In this document: one piece after another, positions 1-5,384 of the stretch | Layout of the letters: every line of letters begins with the position of its first letter | Position numbering within the stretch: the stretch's first letter is position 1 | NCBI GenBank assembly: GCA_017849395.1 | Contig: JAFIHO010000182.1 | Location: 1 to 5,384, forward strand | Direction: 5' to 3' | Length of the DNA: 5,384 nucleotides | Source of the DNA: Hyphomicrobiales bacterium | GTDB lineage: Bacteria > Pseudomonadota > Alphaproteobacteria > Micropepsales > Micropepsaceae | The notes under the pieces: model-generated | Seen by the model: only the letters and a program-made list of their open reading frames with translations | Databases searched by the model: none | What the model was told of the DNA's origin: nothing | Made by a program: the position numbers and the translations under genes

Positions 1-2
1 GC

Positions 3-335
3 CTCAGCGCCCTGCCCGCCGACTGCGACGGCGCGCTGATCCTGCTGGGTGACATGCCCGGCGTCACGGCGGACATGATCGACCGGCTGATCGCCGCCTT
101 CGACCCCGCCGAAAACCGCGCCATCTGCGTGCCCACCCATCAGGGCGCGCGGGGAAATCCAGTCTTGTGGGGCCGCGATTTCTTCCCCGAGATGATGACG
201 CTGCAAGGCGACACCGGCGCCCGTGCCCTGCTCGCCCGCCACCCCGAACAGGTCTGCGAGGTTGAGATGGAAGACGACGCGCCCCTTACGGACATAGACA
301 CGCGCGAAGCGCTGGAGGCTTACGAAGCGCGATGA
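3..335 (+). CDS. MobA/MocA-like molybdenum cofactor nucleotidyltransferase, C-terminal part (5' end outside window)
   Basis: The reading frame is open from the window edge (first full codon at position 3) to a TGA at 333-335, giving about 110 residues. It matches the C-terminal half of the MobA-like NTP-transferase family, which transfers a nucleotide (CMP or GMP) to molybdopterin in the cytoplasm. Visible motifs are LILLGDMPGVT, where the Asp of GDMP normally helps bind Mg-nucleotide, then RGNPVLWGRDFFPEM, GDTGARALL and the closing LTDIDTREAL. The GNPVL...GDTGAR pattern is closer to MocA/CoxC-type cytidylyltransferases than to classical MobA. The N-terminal GGxSxRMG nucleotide loop lies outside the window, so activity cannot be judged. 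In some alphaproteobacteria this domain is the C-terminal half of a fusion with a MoCF (MogA-like) domain, and that remains possible here. Its stop overlaps the next gene's start by ATGA. The family is clear; the exact nucleotide used is not. Confidence 0.85.
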   Translation, partial: LSALPADCDGALILLGDMPGVTADMIDRLIAAFDPAENRAICVPTHQGARGNPVLWGRDFFPEMMTLQGDTGARALLARHPEQVCEVEMEDDAPLTDIDTREALEAYEAR

Positions 336-778
336 GCGACTTGTCCGATCCCCTGTACCGCAAGGACCTGCTGCGGCTGGCTGCCGACGCCACCGGCGCG
401 GGCCGCCTGACCGCGCCCGACGCCACGGCGACGGCCCACAACCCCGCCTGCGGCGACAAGGTGACGGTGGACCTGAAACTGGACGGCAGCCGCATCGCAG
501 CGCTGGCGCATCACACCCATGCCTGCGTGTTGGCCCAGGCCTCCGCCGCGATCCTGGCGGACGCAGCCATCGGCCTGGATCGGACAGCGCTCGCCGCGCT
601 CGCGGGGGCAGTGCGCGCCATGCTGAAAGACCATGCACCGCCACCCCGCCCCGTCTATGGCGTGTTCGAGGGCGTCGCCGGTCATGCGGGCCGTCACACC
701 TGCGTGCTGCTGCCGATCGAGGCGGCGACGAAGGCGCTAGAGACGCGCGAAGAAAGCCGCCAGCGGGCCGAGGGTTAG
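332..778 (+). CDS. SufU/NifU-type iron-sulfur cluster assembly scaffold protein
   Basis: This 148-residue protein belongs to the IscU/NifU-N/SufU family, which assembles or transfers Fe-S clusters in the cytoplasm or relays sulfur from a cysteine desulfurase. The ligand set is complete: Cys40 and Asp42 in NPACGD, Cys65 in HTHACVLAQAS, and Cys124 in RHTCVLLP. The gap of 59 residues between the second and third Cys resembles SufU (about 62 in Bacillus) rather than IscU (about 43 in E. coli), so it is a SufU-like variant. The start ATG at 332 overlaps the upstream gene's TGA. A GGAGG at 314-318 lies 13 nt upstream, rather far for a Shine-Dalgarno site, so translational coupling is likely. Pairing with a Mo-cofactor transferase hints at a role in a molybdo-Fe-S enzyme (inference). 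The last 42 bp overlap the convergent alpha-glucosidase gene. No suf or isc genes are visible, so it may be a secondary scaffold. Confidence 0.85.
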   Translation: MSDLSDPLYRKDLLRLAADATGAGRLTAPDATATAHNPACGDKVTVDLKLDGSRIAALAHHTHACVLAQASAAILADAAIGLDRTALAALAGAVRAMLKDHAPPPRPVYGVFEGVAGHAGRHTCVLLPIEAATKALETREESRQRAEG

Positions 779-2320
779 TTTCATCCCATCCCGCACGGTA
801 TCGCCGGTGCCGAACTCGAGCACATCCCCGACCCCGTTCTGCGCCAGAACATGCGGCTCGTCGCCCAGGTTGAACAGGCACAGGATGCGTTCGCCCGCAT
901 GGCTGCGCACAAAGCCCAGCAACGCCCCTTCCGTTTCGACCAGCGCAAGATCGCCCAGCCGCAGCGCCGGATGCTGCTTGCGCGCCTTCAGCATCGCCCG
1001 CGCGAACTGTAACGGCGAGTCCGCATCCCGCTCCTGCGCCGCCGCGCTGAGCGCGCCATGTTCTGGCCCAAGCGGCAGCCAAGGCGTCCCGCTGCTGAAG
1101 CCGAAATTCTTCGCGTCCCCATCCCATGGTATCGGCGTACGACAGCCATCGCGGCCCTTGAACAACGGGTAGTAAAGATCGCCCACCGGATCGCGCAACT
1201 GGTCGCGCAGCAGATCGACCTCCGGCAGCCCCAATTCCTCGCCCTGATACAGCAGGATCGTCCCGCGCAGCGCGAACAGCAGTGCCAGCATCAGCTTGGC
1301 GCGTTCCGGGCTCGCGCCGCCGAAACGCGTCACGGTTCGGATCACGTCATGGTTGGAGAAGGAAATACAAGGCCAGTGATCGGGATGCGCGGCCAGGATT
1401 CTCAGATGCGCCGCGATCTCCTGCGCTGTGGTTGCCACCAGCAGCGCGAAATTGTACCCCGCATGAAGCCCCTGATCGGACGGCAGGTAACAGCCGGACC
1501 GCTCGAACTCTTCCGAGAACTCCCCGAACACAAACGCATCGGGATATTGTTCGACCCTCTGTCGGATCACCTCCAGCACCGCCCTGTTCTCTTCCAGATT
1601 GGAATCGAACCAGTGGCGCTGCATGTTGGCGGCGGCGGACCACTCCACCTTGCCGCGCGCCCCCGCCGGGATCGCGGGATTGTCCGTCAGGCCAGCGTCA
1701 TGCAGCAACGCATTGGCGACATCCAGCCGGAACCCGTCCACGCCCCGCGCCAGCCATGTGTCCAGCACCTTCAGCGCCGCTTCACAGGCCGCAGGTTCAT
1801 GCCAGTTCAGCTTGGGCTGCTGGCGCAGGAATTTGTGATGGTAGTATTGCCGCCGCGCCGGCTGATACGCCCAGGCGGGGCCGCCGAATACCGACAGCCA
1901 GTTGTTCGGCACCGTGCCATCGTCTTTCGGATCGGCCCAGACATACCAATCGGCTTTCGACGCATCGCCATCACGGCTCGCCGCGAACCAGGCATGTTCG
2001 TCCGAGGTGTGCGCCAGCACCTCGTCCAGAATGATCTTCAACCCGCGCTTGTGCGCTTCGTCCACCAGCGCATGAAAATCCGCTAGCGTTCCGTAGTCGG
2101 GATGCACCCCCCCATAATCGGAAACATCATAGCCCCAGTCGCGGTCGGGAGACGGATGAATGGGCGACAGCCAGATCGCATCCATCCCCAGCGCGGCAAT
2201 GTAATCGAGCCTGGAGATCAGCCCGGCGAAATCACCCTGCCCGTCGCCATTTCCGTCACAGAAACTGCGGACATAGACCTGATAAACGGACGCGCCTTTC
2301 CACCAAGGCGCGTCGTTCAT
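737..2320 (-). CDS. GH13-family alpha-glucosidase (probably GH13_23-like)
   Basis: This 527-residue glycoside hydrolase hydrolyses terminal alpha-glucosidic bonds of short oligosaccharides. The Ca-site-like segment DGNGDGQGDFAGL lies at 22-34 and the GYDVSDY motif at 63-69. Conserved region I is DEVLAHTSDEH (99-109). Region V is QPKLNWHEP (168-176). The nucleophile Asp200 sits in GFRLDVAN with Arg198. The acid/base Glu267 is in FVFGEFSEE, and the transition-state Asp325 is in FSNHD. GRDGCRTPIPWD (389-400) is typical of this group, and the all-beta C domain ends the protein. The length is normal and all three catalytic acids are present. Region I has Ala where most GH13 enzymes have Asn before the His. 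There is no signal peptide, so it should act in the cytoplasm on imported sugars. ATG at 2320 lies 2 bp after the stop of the ClpP-like gene, with no clear Shine-Dalgarno site, so coupled translation is likely. Substrate linkage cannot be told from sequence. Confidence 0.93.
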   Translation of the reverse strand: MNDAPWWKGASVYQVYVRSFCDGNGDGQGDFAGLISRLDYIAALGMDAIWLSPIHPSPDRDWGYDVSDYGGVHPDYGTLADFHALVDEAHKRGLKIILDEVLAHTSDEHAWFAASRDGDASKADWYVWADPKDDGTVPNNWLSVFGGPAWAYQPARRQYYHHKFLRQQPKLNWHEPAACEAALKVLDTWLARGVDGFRLDVANALLHDAGLTDNPAIPAGARGKVEWSAAANMQRHWFDSNLEENRAVLEVIRQRVEQYPDAFVFGEFSEEFERSGCYLPSDQGLHAGYNFALLVATTAQEIAAHLRILAAHPDHWPCISFSNHDVIRTVTRFGGASPERAKLMLALLFALRGTILLYQGEELGLPEVDLLRDQLRDPVGDLYYPLFKGRDGCRTPIPWDGDAKNFGFSSGTPWLPLGPEHGALSAAAQERDADSPLQFARAMLKARKQHPALRLGDLALVETEGALLGFVRSHAGERILCLFNLGDEPHVLAQNGVGDVLEFGTGDTVRDGMKLTLGPLAAFFARL

Positions 2321-2322
2321 CG

Positions 2323-2931
2323 TTACACGTCTTTGGCGTAGGTCACGACCTCGCTGACCCGGCCGTATTTCACCGCACCTTCCGCACCCATGCAGAAATT
2401 GCGCTCGGTGTCCGCGACGACCTTCTCGTAAGGCTGCCCCGTCTCCACCGCGATCTCGCGGATCAGGCGGGCGCGCATCTTGATGATCTCTTCGGCCTCG
2501 ATGGTGATGTCGCTGGCCTGGCCGCGCACACCGCCCAGGGGCTGGTGCAACAGGAAGCGCGTGAAGGGCAGGCAGAAGCGGTTCTCGCGCTTGGCGCCCA
2601 GGAAGATGTGCGCCCCCGCGCTGGCGACCCAGCCGGTGCCGATCATCTTCACGCGGTTGCCGACGAAACGGATCATGTCATGGATCGTGTCGCCCGACTC
2701 CACATGGCCGCCCGGCGAATTCACGATGACACGGATGTCGCCCTCGCTCTCGGCATAGGCCAGAAGCTGGGCGGTGACCCGTTCCGCCATCTTCATGTCC
2801 ACCTCGCCGAAAATCAGCACGGTGCGCGACTTGAACAGGGCCTTGGAGATTTCCGAGGATTGCGGATCCGGGGTCTTGGACTTCTCGTCGTCTTTTTCTT
2901 CGGTTTCTTCGTCGGCGCGGCGCAAATTCAT
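2323..2931 (-). CDS. ClpP-like (S14 family) protease subunit with Asn in place of the catalytic Asp
   Basis: This protein has the ClpP fold, the peptidase part of an ATP-dependent cytoplasmic protease normally gated by a ClpX or ClpA ATPase. From the start chosen here it has 202 residues (E. coli ClpP has 207). Landmarks are IVNSPGGHVESGDTIHDMI, the nucleophile Ser104 in GWVASAGA, NRFCLP, and His129 in LLHQPLGG. The third triad residue is Asn178 in DTERNF (codon AAT at 2400-2398). The spacings Ser-His 25 and His-Asn 49 equal those of E. coli ClpP, so Asn sits exactly where Asp is expected. Residues 5-27 are a charged, acidic tail in place of the usual axial-loop sequence. The frame is open to an ATG at 2970 (215 residues), but those extra codons include AGA, CGA, GGA and GTA, which are unusual in this GC-rich DNA, so I prefer ATG 2931. 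A GGAG lies only 2 nt upstream. Its stop is 2 bp from the alpha-glucosidase start. Confidence 0.88.
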   Translation of the reverse strand: MNLRRADEETEEKDDEKSKTPDPQSSEISKALFKSRTVLIFGEVDMKMAERVTAQLLAYAESEGDIRVIVNSPGGHVESGDTIHDMIRFVGNRVKMIGTGWVASAGAHIFLGAKRENRFCLPFTRFLLHQPLGGVRGQASDITIEAEEIIKMRARLIREIAVETGQPYEKVVADTERNFCMGAEGAVKYGRVSEVVTYAKDV

Positions 2932-2956
2932 TACTCCGGATGGGGGGATTCGGGGG

Positions 2957-2984
2957 ATCATTCTACCCATATAAGGGCTGGCAA
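2957..2984 (-). promoter_or_regulatory. Possible sigma-70-like promoter before the ClpP-like gene
   Basis: On the minus strand TTGCCA (2984-2979, 5 of 6 matches to TTGACA) is followed after 16 nt by AATGAT (2962-2957, 4 of 6 matches to TATAAT). Transcription would begin near 2950, which is compatible only with the downstream start at 2931. An imperfect hairpin (ATAAG...CTTAT arms, 2971-2993) overlaps the -35 element and the sirtuin stop codon. This is a pattern match by eye, and such matches occur by chance. Confidence 0.2.
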
Positions 2985-2989
2985 CCCGC

Positions 2990-3739
2990 TTATAAAGCCT
3001 GAACGGCCGCCGTCATAATCGGCCCGATTTCCGCATTAATGACCAGGTTCGCGATCCGGTCCTGCGGCGTTTCCTCCCGGTTCACGATGACCAGCCGCGC
3101 CCCGTTGCGCCGGGCGGCCAGCGGAAACCCGGCCGCCGGATAGACAGCCAAGGATGACCCCAGCACCAGGAACAGGTCGCAGGCCAGGGTCGCCGCCTCC
3201 GCCCGCGCCATCTCGGCCTCGGGCATGGGCTGGCCGAAGGAGATGGTCGCGGTCTTGATCAACCCGCCGCAGAGTTTGCAGTCCGGCGCGTCGCCATGTT
3301 TCTCGAAATGGGCAAGGATTTCGGCAACCTCCGCCCGCGCGCCACAGGTTAGGCATTTGGCCAAGCGGGTGGTGCCGTGCAGTTCGATCACCTTGTCATC
3401 GGGCACGCCCGACAATTGATGCAGCCCGTCGATATTCTGGGTGATGACATGGCCGACGATGCCCCGCCGCACCAGGTCGGCCACGGCGCGGTGACCGTCA
3501 TTGGGCTTCACCGCCCGCCAGGTCTCCTCCATCGCCAGCCGCCGCTCCCACGACACGCGCCGGGCCTCCGGCCTTGTCAGATAATCCGCGAACATCACCG
3601 GCTGCATCTTCGACCAGATGCCTCCGGGCGAACGGAAATCCGGAATGCCGGATTCGGTAGAAATGCCCGCGCCGGTGAACACCACCACGCGCCGGGCCTC
3701 GCGCAGAAAATCCGCGAGCGTGCGCATATCGTCATCCAT
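2990..3739 (-). CDS. Sir2-family NAD-dependent protein deacylase (sirtuin)
   Basis: This sirtuin removes acetyl or other acyl groups from protein lysines, using NAD+ and releasing nicotinamide and O-acyl-ADP-ribose, in the cytoplasm. Numbered from the start used here (249 residues), the NAD-binding loop GAGISTESGIPDFRS begins at residue 23. TQNIDGLH lies at 100-107, and the catalytic His121 is in ELHGTT. Zinc ligands are Cys129/Cys132 (CLTC) and Cys154/Cys157 (CKLC). The Rossmann motif GSSLAVYPA begins at 194. All key residues are present. I do not see the Tyr-xx-Arg pair of CobB-type (class III) desuccinylases after the GGIW segment, so plain deacetylation or another acyl preference is more likely. 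The start is uncertain: a GTG at 3772 would add 11 residues and an ATG at 3727 would remove 4. An AAGGA at 3756-3752 stands 12 nt before ATG 3739. The upstream porin gene ends 72 bp away. Confidence 0.92.
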   Translation of the reverse strand: MDDDMRTLADFLREARRVVVFTGAGISTESGIPDFRSPGGIWSKMQPVMFADYLTRPEARRVSWERRLAMEETWRAVKPNDGHRAVADLVRRGIVGHVITQNIDGLHQLSGVPDDKVIELHGTTRLAKCLTCGARAEVAEILAHFEKHGDAPDCKLCGGLIKTATISFGQPMPEAEMARAEAATLACDLFLVLGSSLAVYPAAGFPLAARRNGARLVIVNREETPQDRIANLVINAEIGPIMTAAVQAL

Positions 3740-3811
3740 GCGGCAGGGCAATCCTTGCGAAATTCCGGACACGGGCCATGGAGTTTTGCACGCCGCACCA
3801 ATCTTGAGAAG

Positions 3812-5131
3812 TCAGAAGGCGCTGTGCATTCGCAATCCCAGCACCGAGACCGGGCCACGGTCCGCATTGAAGGCCGGGGCCGCGATTAACTGGTAATCCG
3901 CCGTGAGATTTAGCTGAGGACTGATCGCGAAATCGTAAAAAAGTTCGACGATATTCTCGTCCGCATAATGCGGCAGCCGTCCGTCCCCGATCAGAAGTCC
4001 GATGCCGCCATGATCGAAATAGGACCTCGCCGCTTGCGATATCGCGCTGTTCGCGAAGGCGATGCCCACACTGTCTTGCTTGCGGCCCCAATCATCCCCC
4101 TGAAGCGTCAGGCCTATCGACAGGCCGCGATGGATGTCAGTGAACTCATAGGTTTCCTGGCTTCCGTCATCCAGACTGAGACGCAGAAACGCACCGATCA
4201 TATCCGACAGCCGCTGTTCCAGATTTAAAGCCATACCCGGACGCGACCGGTAGCGTCGCACCAGCGCAACATTGGCGGGCTGACCGGAAGAAATCGCCAG
4301 CGCAACGGCATCGTTATAGCTGCCCATGCGGCCGCGATTGACAAAACCCAGAAACCGGACGCGCCCTGCAAGACCGCCGATCACGTAGCGCCGCTCCAGT
4401 TCCGCGGTGAGCTCGAACTCATCGAAATAGCGTTCCAGTTCGGTGCCGTTGGGCACGCGGGACAGATCGAACAACCCGCCGCGCAGGCTCCACGCGCCAC
4501 GGGTCCATTCCACAGCCAGACCATAGGTATAGCCCCAGGCATCGGCGGCATAATCGAACGCGCCGGAATCGATCACCGCCCAGTTCATGAAATCGGTCCG
4601 GGGATCGTGCGCATAGCTGTTGGCATCGAAAATATCCACGACCGAGAATTTCCCCGCGGTGATCACCAGATTATCGGCGCTGCGGGCGGTCTCGAGTTGA
4701 TTGGCGGCGGCGGCGATCTGTTCCGCGTCACCGCCCAGATCGAATGTCTGCCGCAGGAACATACGCTGCAGCCGCAGATAGGGTTCGGACTTTCCGACCT
4801 TGTAAGCCTCGCCGCTGGGAAAGCCCGCAACTCCCAACGTGTTGCTCAGTCCAAAACCCTGGTCCGCCTCCAGATTCGCCCAGGCTTCCGCGCCCGGCCA
4901 GAGCCTCACGCCGCCAAACAGCGTGGCATCGAAGGTCTCCCGGCCATTGGCCGACGGGCTAAGGCTCGCCGCGCCTTCGAAAGGGGAGCGGAATGCCGGA
5001 TGAAATTGCACCAGAAACGTCGCCTGTCCGTGCAGCGCCCAGCTTTCGTCAGCCTGGGCGAATGCGGGCCAAAGCAACATTATAGCAAGAATTCGGCAAT
5101 CCCATCGCCTGGACCTTCCCATGCGGCCCAT
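3812..5131 (-). CDS. OprB-like carbohydrate-selective outer membrane porin
   Basis: This 439-residue outer-membrane beta-barrel protein of the OprB type is expected to let sugars diffuse into the periplasm. A signal peptide is visible: basic MGRMGRSRRWDCR, hydrophobic ILAIMLLWPAFA, and likely cleavage after AQA at residue 27. The mature protein starts WALHGQATFLVQFHPAFRSP, followed by alternating aromatic and polar strand-like segments. A conserved-looking DIFDANSYAHDPRTDFMNW block reads like the OprB family. The C-terminus, RGPVSVLGLRMHSAF, ends in Phe, the usual signal for barrel insertion by BAM. I chose ATG 5131 because GAGGGAG (5147-5141) lies 9 nt upstream and gives a clean signal peptide. 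The frame extends to ATG 5155 and GTG 5167, which would only lengthen a basic leader. It is the first gene of the minus-strand series that ends in an alpha-glucosidase, which fits oligosaccharide uptake. The actual solute is not deducible. Confidence 0.83.
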   Translation of the reverse strand: MGRMGRSRRWDCRILAIMLLWPAFAQADESWALHGQATFLVQFHPAFRSPFEGAASLSPSANGRETFDATLFGGVRLWPGAEAWANLEADQGFGLSNTLGVAGFPSGEAYKVGKSEPYLRLQRMFLRQTFDLGGDAEQIAAAANQLETARSADNLVITAGKFSVVDIFDANSYAHDPRTDFMNWAVIDSGAFDYAADAWGYTYGLAVEWTRGAWSLRGGLFDLSRVPNGTELERYFDEFELTAELERRYVIGGLAGRVRFLGFVNRGRMGSYNDAVALAISSGQPANVALVRRYRSRPGMALNLEQRLSDMIGAFLRLSLDDGSQETYEFTDIHRGLSIGLTLQGDDWGRKQDSVGIAFANSAISQAARSYFDHGGIGLLIGDGRLPHYADENIVELFYDFAISPQLNLTADYQLIAAPAFNADRGPVSVLGLRMHSAF

Positions 5132-5236
5132 CTCACGGCGCTCCCTCGACCGCATGTCCCGCCTCACAATAAACCCGCTTGCGGAAAGTTCCGGAATACA
5201 TACTTGCTGTCCTCATCCGCAACAGGCGAGGAGAGC
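5132..5236. promoter_or_regulatory. Divergent intergenic region between porin and SDR genes, with an inverted repeat
   Basis: These 105 bp separate two genes reading away from each other, so promoters for both should lie here. The central part (5165-5205) is more AT-rich than its surroundings. A 7-bp inverted repeat, TTGCGGA (5179-5185) and TCCGCAA (5216-5222), is separated by 30 bp, with a small palindrome TTCCGGAA (5189-5196) between the arms. No -35/-10 pair with good spacing stands out on either strand, so I do not assign exact promoters. The porin RBS is at 5147-5141. Confidence 0.4.
5228..5233 (+). promoter_or_regulatory. Ribosome binding site of the SDR gene
   Basis: GAGGAG lies 3 nt before the ATG at 5237; counting GAGG as the core, the spacing is 5 nt. 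It is the best Shine-Dalgarno match near this start and fixes the start codon. Confidence 0.6.
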
Positions 5237-5384
5237 ATGAACGAACGGAATAAAGCGTTGGTGACAGGCGCATCCTCCGGCATCGGCAAGGTCTACGCCG
5301 AAAAGCTGGCGCGGCGCGGCTATGACCTGGTCCTGGTGGCGCGCGACAAGGCGCGGCTGGACGCGCTGGCTGAGCGGTTGACGC
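5237..5384 (+). CDS. Short-chain dehydrogenase/reductase, N-terminal part (3' end outside window)
   Basis: The first 49 residues of a classical SDR are visible. The protein begins MNERNKALVTGASSGIG, carrying the TGxxxGxG dinucleotide-binding motif at residues 10-17 after the first beta strand. It continues with helix KVYAEKLARRGYD and the second strand LVLVARD. The Arg after the second strand (ARDKARL) commonly accompanies NADP(H) preference in SDRs, but this is only a hint. The active-site Asn, Ser, Tyr and Lys are beyond the window, so substrate and activity cannot be judged. It is transcribed away from the porin gene across a shared 105-bp upstream region. Confidence 0.88.
   Translation, partial: MNERNKALVTGASSGIGKVYAEKLARRGYDLVLVARDKARLDALAERLT

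Noticed and set aside
320..697. Minus-strand open frame opposite the Fe-S scaffold gene
   Set aside because: The plus-strand frame has the full Cys/Asp ligand set; the antisense frame is Gly/Arg-rich shadow sequence.
700..800. Rho-independent terminator between the convergent genes
   Set aside because: No GC stem followed by a T-run is visible on either strand.
1058..2086. Long plus-strand open frame (342 codons) opposite the alpha-glucosidase, and a second overlapping one at 1282-2034
   Set aside because: They are rich in Arg, Pro, His and Gln with no family resemblance, and lie entirely antisense to a well-conserved enzyme. This is expected in GC-rich DNA where stops are rare.
2545..3018. 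Plus-strand open frame opposite the ClpP-like gene
   Set aside because: It is antisense to conserved motifs, has no domain signature, and its Leu/Phe-rich end simply mirrors the Lys/Glu-rich tail of the real protein.
3377..3889. Plus-strand open frame spanning the sirtuin 5' end and the porin 3' end
   Set aside because: It is His/Arg-rich without recognisable motifs and antisense to two clear genes.
3732..4091. Minus-strand frame running from the porin 3' end towards the sirtuin, considered as a frameshift or fusion
   Set aside because: The porin reaches its own stop with a proper C-terminal Phe, and this out-of-frame stretch has no family resemblance.

Overview
The window is compact, GC-rich, gene-dense bacterial DNA. 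The OprB-type porin ending in Phe, the GH13 alpha-glucosidase, the GIPDFRSPGG-type sirtuin and the molybdenum-cofactor nucleotidyltransferase paired with a SufU/NifU-like scaffold all suggest an alphaproteobacterium. Sphingomonadales is my best guess, made from family resemblance only because no rRNA or marker gene is present. There is no mobile element, CRISPR array, tRNA or rRNA. All six complete or nearly complete genes belong to recognisable families.

Layout. Positions 3-335 (+) hold the C-terminal part of a MobA/MocA-like nucleotidyltransferase whose start lies upstream of the window. It overlaps by ATGA with a SufU/NifU-type Fe-S scaffold protein (332-778, +). That gene runs head-on into an alpha-glucosidase (737-2320, -), and the two 3' ends share 42 bp. 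A minus-strand series then reads, in order of transcription: OprB-like porin (5131-3812), Sir2-family NAD-dependent deacylase (3739-2990), ClpP-like serine protease subunit (2931-2323) and alpha-glucosidase (2320-737). A divergent intergenic region (5132-5236) separates the porin from the start of a short-chain dehydrogenase/reductase (5237 to the window edge, +).

How the genes may work together. The porin and the cytoplasmic alpha-glucosidase make sense together as oligosaccharide uptake and hydrolysis, although no inner-membrane transporter is visible here. The sirtuin and the ClpP-like protein between them point to protein deacylation and proteolysis and have no obvious biochemical link to sugar use. 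Whether all four are co-transcribed is an inference from strand and spacing (72, 58 and 2 bp). The Mo-cofactor transferase and the Fe-S scaffold are probably translationally coupled, which would suit maturation of a molybdo-iron-sulfur enzyme.

Most notable point. The ClpP-like protein keeps the catalytic Ser and His but has Asn at the position of the catalytic Asp, with spacing identical to E. coli ClpP. Its usual N-terminal axial-loop segment is replaced by a short acidic tail. I see no convincing wholly new system in this window.
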